The notes beneath the pieces were generated by a model. It searched no databases and was not told the origin of the DNA. It was given only the letters and a program-made list of their open reading frames with translations. A DNA stretch of 64,000 nucleotides from Meloidogyne chitwoodi (Eukaryota; Nematoda; Chromadorea; Rhabditida; Meloidogynidae). Every line of letters begins with the position of its first letter. Position 1 is the first letter of the stretch. Position numbers and translations under genes: made by a program. Below are positions 45,815 through 60,806 of this stretch, in pieces. The stretch is taken from the NCBI GenBank assembly GCA_015183035.1, contig JACZZP010000005.1:1488001-1552000 (forward strand), given 5' to 3'.

Positions 45815-47010
45815 TTTAATTAATTTCTGATTTTTTTTAATATCTATTAAAAATAATATATTTATTTATTTAAAAAATAATTTAAATGTCAAGTTAGTTA
45901 TGATAATTTTAAATAAATATAAATAAATTAATTTATATAGTAAATATAATATTATTTAATTATATTGCTTTATAAAGATCACTAGTTAGCAACAAACTTA
46001 ATAAAAAAGGGGATTTCCCTCTCTTTGTTTACGTCAGAATGATTAAATGTTAAAATCAGAAAAATATTTTAAATTTTTAAAATTTATTTTATTAATATTT
46101 TAAAATATAACAAAAGTAGAGACCAAAAAATTAATCTAAATATACATATATAAATATTTTAAATTTAAATATTTTAAATTTATTTAATTTAAATTTATTT
46201 ATATATATTTTAAATATTTTAATTTTAAATTACATCAGAATTACTTTAAAAAATTGTCAGAATGAGTAAATTCGTCTTTCCCTTATAAAAGTCTTCCCCT
46301 AAATTATAAGCCATCATGCTTATTAATTTACATCACGCTGATTTGATTTTTCTTTTTTGATTGATTTTATTTAAACTTTCAGACATAATTGATTTTCTAA
46401 TTTTAAAAAAGGTCATTAGTACTTTCCCTGTCTTTTATTAATTTAAATAAAAAATAAATTAACAAAATCTAATATATTCTATTAATTTAAATATATTAAA
46501 TTAATTTTTAAATATTGAAGATGAAACGGTGAAAGTTGAGAGATAAGGAAAATTTTGGAGATTGTTTTTCACAAAAAATAAAAGAAAATATAAATGAAAA
46601 GATGATCCATTATTTTTTAATTAAATAATTTAATTTTTTTAAAACAATTGAATATTTTTTAAAAGAAAATTTAAATTAGTCAAGTTGTTCACTTTATTTT
46701 CATTAAATATACTATAGATATGTTTTACTATATTTCACTTATATAAGTATTCTCAAAAGAAATATAATTTTCAAGATTTTGTATTACTTTAGTGATTTAT
46801 TTATTTATTAACCATTAAAATATTTGTTTTTTAAATATTTATTAATTAAATACTATTACTTTAATTTATTTATTATTAAAATGTTAATGTTTGGTTATAT
46901 TTGTCAAACTTTTAATTTTTAAAATTGAAGATATTCAAAAAATGATAAAATATTTATTTAAAAAAATTAACATTATTTATTTATTTATTTATTTTTCTTT
47001 ATTAAAATAT
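45815..47010. other. Intergenic region, 1.2 kb
   Basis: Between two leftward genes. Two near-identical GTCAGAATGA(T/G)TAAA motifs occur at 46033 and 46256, and a less AT-biased strip at 46256-46350. No gene or RNA recognised. Confidence 0.45.
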
Positions 47011-48990
<1,980 letters not shown>

Positions 48991-49608
48991 TTTTAATAAT
49001 TTTTAATAATTTTGTGATATTTTTTAATAATTTTAACAAGTATTTATATATACCCAATATTTATATTAAATAAATAATAAAATTATTATTTTATTTTATT
49101 ATTGTCCATTTTTATTATAAAAAAATAAATAAATTGTTTGCTTTTAAAATGTTTTTTTTTTTAATAATTTTTTAAAAGTATAAAATTTTATTGCTAAAAT
49201 TGCGCAAAATTTTGTACAAAAATACTAAAAATAAATAAATATATTTTTATTAAAAACAAACATTATTATATAATATTTTTATTAAAAAATCTAAAAATAA
49301 TTTTATTTATTTTTATTAATGTCCAGTAATATATTTAATAATAAAAGTGTAAAAATATATAAAAAATATTAGTTTTTTTTAATTTTTTGAAATAATAATT
49401 TTACAATATAAATATAATTAAAAAATACACAAACTAATTTGATAGACTTTAATTTTTGCCAATTCTCAATTTATTGACTTTTATATTTATTAAAAATTGA
49501 TATAAAAAAATATATTTATGAAATTAATTTTATTTATTTATTTCAAAATAAATTTAAAAATTAATTAATTATTATTTTTAAAGCTACTTATAATAAATTA
49601 CTTTTAAA
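48991..49608. other. Divergent intergenic region
   Basis: About 620 bp between the carboxypeptidase (leftward) and a secreted coiled-coil gene (rightward). It presumably holds both promoters. Almost pure A/T, nothing else recognised. Confidence 0.45.
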
Positions 49609-51807
49609 ATGTATTATTTCTTTAATTTAAATTATTTTTTTAAAAAATTATTAAAACTTTTAATAATATTATTTTTAACAAAATTATTAATTTGTTTAAG
49701 TAATAATAATGAAATTACTTCAACAGCAAATAATTATATTTTAAAAGAATGGCAAAATCAGGTAAATTTATTTAAAAGAAATTATTTAATTCTTTTAAGA
49801 ATTTAAAAATATATTATTAAAAAATCAAATTTAAACCAAATTATAATAATTATAATTTTTAATTTATAATATTTCCCTATTATTTAAATAAAATATATTT
49901 TAAATATTATATCCAAATAAATAAATTAATTAATTAATTAAGTTTAAACAAGATTATTTGGAATATAATGAAGAAATACAAAATTGGAATGATATTTTAT
50001 ATAAAATTAAAAGTAATATTATTAATGATAATAAATATTCAACAGAACTTAAAATTGGAAAACAAAAATTACCAAAATGTTTTATTAATTGTTTATTTCC
50101 ATTTTTACAAAAATTAAAAAATAAAAATTATAAAAAAGTTTTTTTAAATATTTTATTTAAAAAATGGAAAAATAATAAAAATAATTTAATATTAGATGCT
50201 AATATTTTAATAAAATTAATATTAAATAATGATTGGAATTGTGAAAAGAAATTAAAAAAAAATAATTATAAAAATAAAATAGAGGTTTTTAAATATTTAA
50301 AAATTAATTAATTAATATTTTTTTAAAAGTTTGTTCAAATTTGTTTAAAATTAGAAATGTTGGCAAAAGATTTCTTTTCTTATATTGATATTGTAAAAAT
50401 ATATGAAGGAAATTTACCTGAAAATGATGAATATTTATTAAGTTATATTTATTAAGTTATATTTATTTTTTATTTATTTTTTTAATATTTTTTTAAAAAA
50501 AGATAAACATTCACCTGAACAATTTATTGGAAGTCCAATTAGAATTAATTTTATTAAATTTGAAAATAATAATGAAAAAAATAATAATCAAATAAATTTA
50601 TTAAATATTCAAAAATATATTGAAAAAAAAGAAATAAATAAAATAATTAATTATTTAATTATTAATTATTTAAAAATAAAAAATAATGAAAATATTAATA
50701 AAAATGAATTTTTATTAATTTTTAAAGAAAATATAAAATTACATAAAATATTTAATAAATGGAATAAAATTTATATTGAATTAAATAATTTACCATCAGA
50801 AAAAGAAGAAGAAGAAAATTATAAAAAATACAAAATATTAAAGTAATAATTAATTTTAATTTAATTTAATAAAAATTAGAATGAAAATATTTTTTTAATT
50901 CTAGTAAATGTAAATTAAATATTTATAAGATTTTATGAAGAATTTTTACTTATCTATTTCATTTAAATTTTCAAAAAGAAATATATATTTATTAAAATTA
51001 AGCAATAATTTTATATTTTTAATTTTTTTAAAATTAAAATTTTATATAAAAATATATTATAACTAAAATAAAAGTAATCCAACAAATATAAAAAATATAA
51101 TTATTTTATATAAAATAATTTTAAAATTAATTTTTAGAAAATTAATTACTAAAAAAGAAAGAAAAAATAAAAAAATATTTTTATTTGATAAAAAAAGATA
51201 TTTAATAAATATTGAAGATTTTAATGAAAAAGAAGAAGAAGAATTATCAATAAAAGATTTATATAAAATTAAATGGTCAAAATGTCTTTTTCGTATAAAA
51301 ATAATTATGGGAGGAAGAATAGAAGAATTTAAAGAAGAAAAATGTAAAAAACCTTTAATTGAATTAATTAATTTAAATAATTATTTAAATAATTTAAATA
51401 AAAATATTAAATTTTTAAATGAATGGAAAGAAAGAAATAATGAATTAAAATTAAGAATATTAAATTTAGAAGGAATTTTAAATTCAGAATTAACTCATTT
51501 AAAATTAAAAAATAATTTAAAAGAAGAAATTAATTGGCATAAAAGAGTTAAAAATAAAATGGAAAAAAGATTAATAAAATTAGAAAAAGATATTAAAAAA
51601 TATACTTTTAATTATTTAAATGAAATTAAATATAAAAATAGTAAAAAATGGTTAAAAGAAAGTCAAAAACAAATTTTAATTAATGAAATAATTAAATACA
51701 AAAAAATTGAAAATAATAATAATATATCAGATTCAGATGATAATTCTTCTTCTTTTTATTCAGCAACAAGTAAAAGTAATGAAGAATTAATATTAAATGA
51801 TTTTTAA
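49609..51807 (+). CDS. Secreted lysine/asparagine-rich coiled-coil protein, member of a local family
   Basis: Family unknown. Five exons: 49609-49759, about 49946-50284, 50329-50449, 50502-50843 and about 51137-51807. Exon 1 encodes a leader (KLLKLLIILFLTKLLICLS) and ends KEWQNQ. Exon 2 begins FKQDYLEYNEEIQNWNDIL. Later sections contain FNKWNKIYIELNNLPSEKE and FLNEWKERNNELKLRILNLE. The C-terminus is serine-rich (DSDDNSSSFYSATSKSNEEL). About 545 residues, strongly helical and basic. The gene at 55418-58864 has the same layout: exon 2 there starts FKEDYKSWEKAMIKWMNAI, and it also has VNEWRDIYLELLKLPTNK. The two are therefore probably paralogues. No enzyme motif seen. Confidence 0.75.
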
Positions 51808-52259
51808 ATTTTATAAATATTTTTTAATTTAATATAATTAATATTTTTATTTAATAATATTATTTAAATAATTAAATTAATATTATTATTTTAATAAATT
51901 CACGTGATATATTAAAATGTACTTTTAAAATTATTATTATGAAATATATTTAAATTTCTTAATTTATTATTATGAAATAAAGGTAGAGTCTGATTATCAG
52001 TTAGTATATTTCAACATAAATTTATTTAATAAGTAGGTAGTAAGTAATTAATTTCTTTCTTTTTATTTTGTTTTTAATAAATATTTTTTTATCCAATTAT
52101 AAATTTAGAAATACGTATTAATTAAATATATAATTATCTAAATTATTTATTATTTTTATTTATAATTAAATATTTCATTTAAAAAATTTGAATTTTATTA
52201 AATAAATTTATTAAGCAATATTTTATTAAAAATTATTTTACATAAAAAAAGTAAAAATA
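51808..52259. other. Intergenic spacer
   Basis: About 450 bp between two rightward secreted coiled-coil genes. Includes a repeated AGTAGGTAGTAAGTAA stretch near 52032. No gene recognised. Confidence 0.45.
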
Positions 52260-55136
52260 ATGTTTATTTTTATTATTTTTATAATATTAATATCATCAAT
52301 TAATAAAATAAATACTTTACCAAATCCACTTGAAGGTTAGAATTTTAAAATTATTATTTTTTATTAAAAATTATTTATTTAAGGAATTTATAATATTTAT
52401 AATTCATTTAATTTTATTAATAATTCATTAAATGGTTCTTCACAAATAATTTTGGAAAATTTTATATAAAGAATTATTTTTAACAGAAGATATTTTAAAA
52501 TGTCGAAAAATATTTTTTAAAATTTCTATAGTTTCTCATATATTTTTGCTTGACCTTTCAATGGACAGAAATAAGCCTGGGAGCAGTATGGGGTTAATTA
52601 ATTTAAATATAATTAAATATTAATTTATTTTTAAAAAGATCTTTTCTTCGCCAAGCCTTTGGGTTTCCATGGATAGTCTCTTACGAGGCAATCCTTTGCG
52701 ATTTAATTTCATATAAAAGAAAATATAATGATATTTTAAAAAGCAGAATTTTTGGCAAAAATTATAAAAAATCATCTAAAATAAATTGTACGCAAGATAT
52801 TTTTGAACTTAAAGAAATACTTAATGAAAATCAAGTAGAAATTGATGATACTAATTATATTGTTTTCTCTAATTATTTAATTAATCAAAGGAAATCTTTA
52901 CAAGAATTTTTTAGGTAAATTAATTAATTAAAAACAAAGAAATTATAAATAGGTATTTAAATAATTATTAAAAAAAAAGATATTAATTATTATTTAATTC
53001 ATTTATAATTCATTTAATTTTAAAATTATATTTAAAAAAAAATAATTTAAGAAATTCTATTAAAAATAAATATCAAATGTTAAATTTATTTTCTTTATTT
53101 GGATCATTACGAGTTTTAATTTTACAAGAAAAATTTCCAGAATATTTAACTAAATTAGGTAATAATTTATAATACTATTATTATTATTATTATTTTATGT
53201 TTAAAGAAGACAATAATATTGAAGAATATTTATTAGAATTATTTGATAAAGTAAATAAAGGTAATAAATATCAGAATTGGAGAATAAGACATTTTATAGA
53301 TTATTTTATTTATAAAGAATGGTATAAATCATTTAATTTTGATGAAATTGGTAATTAAATATTTTTAATTAATTATTTTTATATTTTAGAAGAAGTAAAA
53401 GATAATAATAAAACAATTAAATCTAATAATACAATAAAAAATAAATTAATAAAATTATGTTTGAAGCCTTTTTGTAATAAATTGGATATAAAAGAAGAGA
53501 AAAGTATGTATATTTTAAATTAAATTTAAATAAATATTTTTATTTTTTTAGATGGAATTTCTTTAATAAAATATATTTGGGAAACAATTTTTGAAAATTA
53601 TTGGGAAGGAAATACTTTTTTAAAAGAATTTATTTTAAATTTTGAAGAAATTGAAGATGAAGATATTGAAGAGGAATTGGAGGTTATTATAAATATTTAA
53701 ATTTAAATATAAATTAAAATAGAAAGTTTGCCTCTCCTTAGTAATTGGAACGGAGACATTCTGGGAATCGGGGGTGTCGTAAATATTTTTAAAGAAATAT
53801 TAAAAATAATTAAAATTAAATTATTATTAATTTAATAATATTTAATTAAAAATTAAATAAAATTTAATTTTAAAGGAAATATTTTTAAATCCAAATGGTT
53901 ATTCAATAGATAATTATGATTATCATTTAAAATATTTATTTTTAATGAAAGAATGTACTGAAAATATATTTAATTTAATTAAAGAAAATAATAAAATAAT
54001 TTTAAAAAAAGATAATTTTAAAGAATGTATAAAAAAAGAAATTGAAAAAAATAATGAAAATAAATTTAAATTGGAAAGAACTTTAAGAAAACAAAAAATT
54101 ATAAATATATTTTTAGATAAAAATAATTTTTATAAAAAATATAAATTAGAATATAATAATTTAAAAAATAATTTTTATTCAACAAAAAGTAAATAAATAA
54201 ATAAATTAAAAATATTTATTTAATTTAAGATGATGAAATAAAAGATTTTTATGGTGTTTATAAAAGTCAAATAAATGAAGAAATTAAAAATAAAAAACGG
54301 AAAATAAATGAGAAAATAATTAATAAAGTAAATTTAAATTAAATTTTTAATTTAATTTAATCTTTTAGTCAGAAAATAGTAGTCAAATTATTAAGAAAAA
54401 TGAGATTGAAGAAATTAAAGTAGAAGAAGAAGAAGAGGAAGAGGAGAAACCATTTTCATTAAAATTAGAAAAAATAATAAATAATGAATTTATTAATGGT
54501 ATTTATTTAAATTAATTATAATTAATTAAATTAATTATAATTAAATTTAAGAAAATAATAATGAAATAAAAGAATCATTAATATTTTTAAATAATTTATT
54601 ACAATTTGAAGAAGAATTATTAAATGAAAATAATTTAATAATTTTTAATAAAAATATTGAATTATTTGAATTAAATATTTTAAATAAATTTAATTTAAAA
54701 GAAAATTTATTTTTAAAATTTTTTAATACGAAAAAAGGAAAATATTATAATAAAAATGGACATATAATAAATAATAAATTTACTTTATTTTTGGTTAAAA
54801 ATATTGAAAATATAGAACAAAATTATAATTATTTTTCAAATAAAAATAAACAATTAATTATTTTATGGGAAATTTTAAATATTTTAATAAATATTATTAA
54901 TAATAATAAAATAATATTTACTAATAATATTGAAAAGGTAAAATATATTTTAATAATATTTAATTATTTAGATATTAAAAATAAATGAATTTATATTTAA
55001 TGAGAAAATTGAATATTTAAATAATTTAATTAAAAAAGAGTAAGTTTTTTTAAATAAATAATATTTTAATTAAATATTAAGGGATTCAATTATAAAATTA
55101 CAGCAAGAATTTAAAAAGAATTTAATATTTTTTTAG
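52260..55136 (+). CDS. Secreted coiled-coil/acidic-linker protein, unrecognised
   Basis: Leader MFIFIIFIILISSINKINTL, then NPLEG. At least twelve exons with introns mostly 38-60 bp. The second exon ends at 52432, and an intron of only 38 bp leads to ELFLTEDILKCRKIFFKISI. Other parts are FLRQAFGFPWIVSYEAILCD, FSLFGSLRVLILQEKFPEYL, WRIRHFIDYFIYKEWY and YIWETIFENYWEGNTFLKEF. An acidic run (EEIKVEEEEEEEEKPFSLKL) comes next, then LIILWEILNILINI. About 700 residues. Frame continuity across all introns supports a live gene. The last exon is tentative: it may stop at 55136, or a further exon near 55170-55230 may be used. Similar in composition to its neighbours, but clear shared motifs were not found. 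Confidence 0.68.
53726..53780. other. GC-rich insert inside an intron
   Basis: In the 195-bp intron of the 52260 gene (about 53681-53874) a 55-bp segment with TTGGAACGGAGACATTCTGG and GGGAATCGGGGGTGTCG stands out against the A/T background. It is not in an open frame with the flanking exons and matches no RNA that I recognise. Possibly a small repeat fragment. Confidence 0.4.
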
Positions 55137-55417
55137 ACAAAAATAATTAATTAATTGATTAATTAGTAGAAAAAGATGAATTAAATTTAAAAAAATTACA
55201 TAAAATATTTAAAAAATTAAATAAAAACTGAATTATTTATTTTAAATTATAAAATATTTTTACAATATTTAAATGATTGTTTTTACTCTTGATTTAAAAA
55301 TTAAATAAATGTTTTTTTTAATTTAATTATATTTGGCAGTTTAATTTGTCTTTTAAATTAATATTTTTTAATATATTTTTATTAAATTTTAAAAAATTAT
55401 TTTTTTAATTTTTTTAA
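55137..55417. other. Convergent 3' spacer between two secreted coiled-coil genes
   Basis: About 280 bp between stops of oppositely oriented genes. AT-rich; may contain a last exon of the 52260 gene around 55170-55230. Confidence 0.4.
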
Positions 55418-58400
55418 TTAATTAAATAAACGAGAAACTAAAGGAATTGTAAAATTAACATTTTTATTTTCTTTCTTTTTTTCTTTATTATTTTCTAAAT
55501 CATCAATTAAATAATCATTACTATCATAATATTGTTCTTTTTCATCAGAATTCTTTAAATAAATAAATTTATTTGAATTAATAAAAAAAACCCTTATAGA
55601 TCAACTCTATTTTTTTATTAAAGATTTTTTTTAATTTTTTGGAGGTCCAGTTTAAAATTATTAAAATTATAGCTTTGTGGTGGTAACATTAAGTATATCT
55701 TTTGTTAACAATTCCAATCAATTAGGTATTTATTCACAAGGGTTACTAATTTTAAGGTCAACTATGTAATAATTATATTTTTATTATTTTTTTAAAGTTG
55801 ATCTTTTAATAAAATTAAAATCAAATAAAATTACCTGAACAAAAATAATTTTTTCTTTATTATTATTATTTATTGTTAATTTTTCTTCTTCCTTAAAATT
55901 AATTTTTTAAATATTAAAATTATAAATTTACATTATTAATTGCAGAAATATCTAAATTATTATCCAATAATCTTTTAATTGATTTTAATTTATTTTTATT
56001 ATAATTTTCAATTAATATTTCATTTGGTAATTTTAATAAATATTTTCTTATTCCAAAAATAATTTTTTCAATAATTTCCAATTCTTTTTTAGACCATTCT
56101 ATTTTTGTTAAAATACTTGATTTTTCTGTTTTTGAAATAATTATATTTTTATTTAATTTTTCTGATTCAATTTTATATTTTTTTAATTCATTTTCTAATT
56201 TTTCCCATTTTTGTAAAAATTCAATATTTAATTGTAAATTAGCTCTAAATGTTTCTTTTTTAATTTCTTTTAATATTATTAAAGGAGATAAAATATTATT
56301 ATTAATTCCATTTAATCCAATTATTATTTCTGGTTTAATTATTGCTTTTTTCCATAATTCTAAAAAATTTTGTTTAATTTCAATAAAATCTTCTTTGCTT
56401 TGAATAAATATTTTATTATCAAATAAAAATGTTTTATTTAAATTATTATTTAAATTTAAATTATTTTTTAATAATTTATTTGTTGGTAATTTTAATAATT
56501 CTAAATAAATATCTCTCCATTCATTTACTTTTCTTTCTATTAATTTTATATTCTTTGAATTTTCTTTTTTTAAATAATAATAAAAATTAAAATAAATTAA
56601 ATTAATTTATGAATACCCCAAAAAGTAATTAAATAAAATTTAATAAATTATTAGAAAAATTTTACATTAATTTTTTGTATATACAAGAAGACTTAATTAC
56701 TTTTTATTAGTGTTTATTCCATAAATATATTTATAAAAATAAAAAATTATTTTTTCTTAAGAAAATCATCTCAAAATAAAATAAATATTAAAAAAATATA
56801 TTTATTTATTTTTATTATCTAACCATTTTGTTCATTATCTTCATTTATATTTTCAGGTATTTTTAAATATTTATGAATTAATAAATAATTTTCAATTAAT
56901 ATTTTCATAATTCCTTCAATTGTTGTTATTTTTTCAAATATTTCTTTATCAACTTCATTTTCATTAGAAATAAATCTTTTATAATTTGGTGGTCTAATTG
57001 TTATATTTTCCATTAAATTAAAATCCAAATTATTAATTTCTTCTTTAAAAAAATTAAAAAAAAGAATTAATTAATTTAATTAATAATAAAAAAAACCATT
57101 AGAGAATATTCCTTTAAATTTAATTAATATTTTCAAATATTTAAAGAATTTAATTGATTTAACTTGCCAAATTAAACATTCTTGTAAAAATGTTGATTTT
57201 GTTAACTTTAAAAATAATTATAAATTAAATTAAATTAAATAATAATTATTTTATACATTAATTTCACTAATAATATTTTGTTTTTGTAACCAAATATTTT
57301 TTCTATAATTAATTAATTTATTTTGTTTTTCTCTCCATTTTCTTCCTTTTTTATTTAAAATTAATAAATCATAATATTTTAAATTTGAATATATTTTACA
57401 ATTCCATTTTGAAAATATTTCATTTAATTGTTCAGTTAATAATTCAAATATTGGATTTTGTTTATTTAATAATATTTTCTTTCTTTTAAAAAATTCAAAA
57501 AATTTTGAACGTTTATTACGTACAATTTGCTCTTCAGCTTTAAATAAATAAATAATTAAATTTAAAATTAAATAATATTTATTAAATTATTTTAATTAAT
57601 GGAAGAGATTCTCAGATAATTTAATTTTAAAACATTTATTAACTAGGTATTAATAAAATAAAAAATTAAAAAAGCATTTCCTCTGTGTAATTTAAAGAAA
57701 ATCTAATTAATAGGTAAATATAAAAAAAAGCTTCACAGACAAAGATTAAGAAATCTATCCGATTGTTAAATAATTTTTTACTTTCACATATAATTTATTT
57801 AAATAATTAATTTTAATAAAATAAAAAATAAAAACTTTGAAGAAATTTATTAGATGAAGTAGTAGAAGTAGAAGAAGATGTTGATGTAATATCATTATTT
57901 AAAAAATTACTAATATTATTATTATTTATATTATTATTATTTAATAATATTTTTTCTCTTTCTTTAATTAATTCTTTTTTTAATTTTATTAATTTTTTAA
58001 ATTTTTTATTTTGTTTATTTTCTAAAAAATTTAAAAATATTTTTTCATTTAAAAATATATTTTTATTTATTTTTTTATATTTTTTATTTAAAAATTTTAT
58101 TTTTTCTTCTGCTGATTTTAAAATTAAATTTTTTGTTTGATTATTTAAATTAATATTTATTTTATTATTTTCTTTTAAAATTTCTAATTTTGTTTTCATA
58201 ATTCTTTGAATATTTTCTTTTTCTTTTAATTTATTTTTTTCATCTTTTTTTATTAAATTAAATAATGATTGTTCACTTAATTCAATTAATTGAATATCAT
58301 TATTATTTTTAAATGTTGCTATTGCATTCATCCATTTTATCATTGCTTTTTCCCAACTTTTATAATCTTCTTTAAACTTTTTAAAAATAAATAATTATTT

Positions 58401-58864
58401 AAAATAATATTAAAAATAAATTTTAAACATTTAAAGCCCGAACCATTAAGTTATATTGTCTATAGAATTAAATCAAAGAATAATTATGGGCTTTATAAAA
58501 TAATAATTTTAAAAAGTAATTTAATCATTTTTAGCATTCACAAAACCTTCTCCCAATTTTAAAATATTAAAACTTTTTATTTCCATATTATTATCTAATT
58601 AAAATCATAAAAAATAAATATACAACACTCTCTCCTAATATTTTTAATTAATTAATTTAAATTAATTAATTAATTTTAATAGTATTTATTTTTAACCTTC
58701 ATTTCTGCGGCAAATTTTCTTTGTTCATTTATAATATTTTCATTATTATTATTATTTATATTATTTTCAAGTTCAATAATTTCATTTGATTGTCCAATAT
58801 TTAAATTTATTTTATTAATAATATAAAATAAAATAATAAATAAATAATTAATATTTATTTTCAT
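55418..58864 (-). CDS. Secreted lysine/asparagine-rich coiled-coil protein, paralogue of 49609 gene
   Basis: Family unknown. Leader MKININYLFIILFYIINKIN, then an N-rich stretch and RKFAAEMK. A 300-bp intron follows. Exon 2 begins FKEDYKSWEKAMIKWMNAI (compare FKQDYLEYNEEIQNWNDIL in the 49609 gene, also right after the first intron). Further exons carry KKYKKINKNIFLNEKIFLNF, a Ser/Thr run (TSTSSSTSTTSS), KRSKFFEFFKRKKILLNKQN and NYKRFISNENEVDKEIFEK. The frame appears to stop at 56819. A GT there and an AG near 56575 join EQN to ENSKNIKLIERKVNEWRDIY in frame, so 55418-56575 is probably the same gene. It ends NFTIPLVSRLFN. About 800 residues, basic, coiled coil. Role unknown. Confidence 0.68.
58435..58494. 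repeat. Intronic inverted repeat AAAGCCC/GGGCTTT
   Basis: TTAAAGCCC at about 58432 and GGGCTTTATAA at about 58488 could pair around a 45-base loop inside the first intron of the 55418 gene. Short arms; significance unclear. Confidence 0.35.
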
Positions 58865-59747
58865 TATTTTTTAATTTTAATAAAAAGTAATTATTTTTAA
58901 AAATTATTAAAGAAATATATTTAATTAATCAATTATAACAAGTAAAAATAAAATAATATTAATTGATATTTTTAAAATAAAAGTACATTCACATGAATAT
59001 TTTTTTTCTTTATTTCTAAATTATAAAAAAATGTTTATTTATTTATTTTTTAATTATTAATTATATTAATTTATAAATTATCCAAATTATTTAATCTTCT
59101 TTTAAATTTTAGAAACAAACATTTTCTCAAAGAATAATTTTTGTTAAAAATTATTTTTTTTTTCACATAATATTTTACTAATTTAGGATTGAAAATAAGG
59201 AAGAGCTGACATTAATTATTAAAAAAAAGAAAATATTTATAATTAAATAATTAATTATTTTTTTACAATAAAATTTAATCTAAAAATTGAACAAAATACA
59301 CCCAAACTGGTTAATTATTTTAGAATATATAACACAAATTTATAAAATGATTTATTATTTTACAATAAATTACTTTAAAGAAGAGATTAATTTGAGGGAT
59401 TGAATATTAAAGATTTAAAAGAAATTTTTTTTTAATTAATAATTTATTTAAAATAATCCTCTGTATTATAATTTATAATAAATATATTTTTAAATAATTT
59501 TTAAAAATTAAAATTATAAAATTAATTTAAAAAAATAGTTTATAATTAAATATAGATATATGTATAATTATAAAAATGTATAGGTCACTGAGACGAGTAA
59601 TGGAGAACATTTTTCTTTTTTTAAAATTATATTTATTTAATAATTTTATTAATCATTATTAACCTAATAAATATTTTATAAAAATCATTTATATAATTAT
59701 TTTTAGTTTTTATTAAATAATATTTAATTTTAAATATTATAAAATAA
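58865..59747. other. Divergent intergenic region
   Basis: About 880 bp between a leftward secreted coiled-coil gene and the rightward MOLO1 gene. A short frame beginning MYRSLRRVMENIFLF at 59576 lacks support. No other feature recognised. Confidence 0.45.
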
Positions 59748-60806
59748 ATGACTTTAATATATTTTCTAATTATTTTAACTATTTATTTATTAGAAAAACA
59801 ACAAATATCAGGGTAAACATTAAATAAAATTTAAATTATTAAAATATAATTTCATTTTTAAAAAGACAAACAGAATTACCAAATTGCTTAAACCAAATTT
59901 CATCATCTGTATGTGATCCAAATGGAATTCTTAATTCTTCACAATTATATAAATTAAATAAAGCATTAGCACAAGTAGAACAACAAACTTTACAGGTATA
60001 AAACATATTTATTATATTTATATTTAAATAAATAAATTATTATTAATAATTTTTAAAATAATATTTAAATTAATTTTTTAGGAAGATTATGCTTATAATG
60101 TTTCTCAACGTTCAAAATGTGGGAAAAAAGGTGTAAAAGTACCTATTGTTTTGCTTAAATCAGGCAATGACGTTGAGGCTGCTGTATGTTTTTAATTAAT
60201 TAATTTTATAGTTTTGCTTTATTAAATCCCTCTTCGATTATTAATATTTAAATTACTAACATTTCTTGTTAATGTCATTAATAAATTAAAAATAAAAATA
60301 TTTAAATAAATTAAAGAATTGGTTTGTGTATAAAGGAATAATAAACTAATTAATTAATTAATGTCTATTATTTAAATAATTTAATAATTTAAATTATTTT
60401 AAAGGAGACAGAAAACACTTTATTAAGTTCAATAATGCAATGGAGTTTAAATAATAATTGTGATAGAGTTGTTGTTCTTTTACAAAGTATTTCTGATAAA
60501 GTTGAGGAACGTCGTTTTTGGGCTGGAAGAAATTGGAATGTTAATTTAGAACCTAATGAAGTTGTAGAATTTTATAAAAATGAGGTTTAAATTTTAAATT
60601 AAAAATATATTTATTTATTTAATTTAAAGCATCCATTAATTCAAAAATCTGATTATGTTGAGGCTCTTTTAAATATTATTAATGCAATTGCAAAAATAGT
60701 ATCTGGAAGAATTGGTCCAGCAACAAATGTTAAAGCCACTACTTTAAGTGATAAACCTCAAATTGCTTTGGGAGCAGAAAGTGAAAATAATAATATTAAA
60801 AATTAA
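59748..60806 (+). CDS. MOLO1-domain secreted protein
   Basis: Relative of C. elegans MOLO-1, an auxiliary protein of levamisole-sensitive acetylcholine receptors with a TPM-like fold. Leader MTLIYFLIILTIYLLEKQQI. Then TELPNCLNQISSSVCDPNGI and LNSSQLYKLNKALAQVEQQ, the hallmark S-x-VCDP-x-G-x-L block. Next come KVPIVLLKSGNDVEA, QWSLNNNCDRVVVLLQSISD and RRFWAGRNWNVNLEPNEVVE. The last exon (60630-60806) has YVEALLNIINAIAKIVSG. Five exons, about 235 residues. MOLO-1 itself has a C-terminal membrane span; none is visible here, so this member is predicted soluble and secreted. Confidence 0.82.

Noticed and set aside
55575..55845. Imperfect inverted segments AGATCAACT... inside an intron of the 55418 gene, considered as a MITE
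   Set aside because: Arms match only over about 10 bp before degenerating into A/T runs. Not convincing.
59576..59662. Short frame MYRSLRRVMENIFLF...
   Set aside because: Twenty-eight codons, no splice continuation, ends in low complexity.
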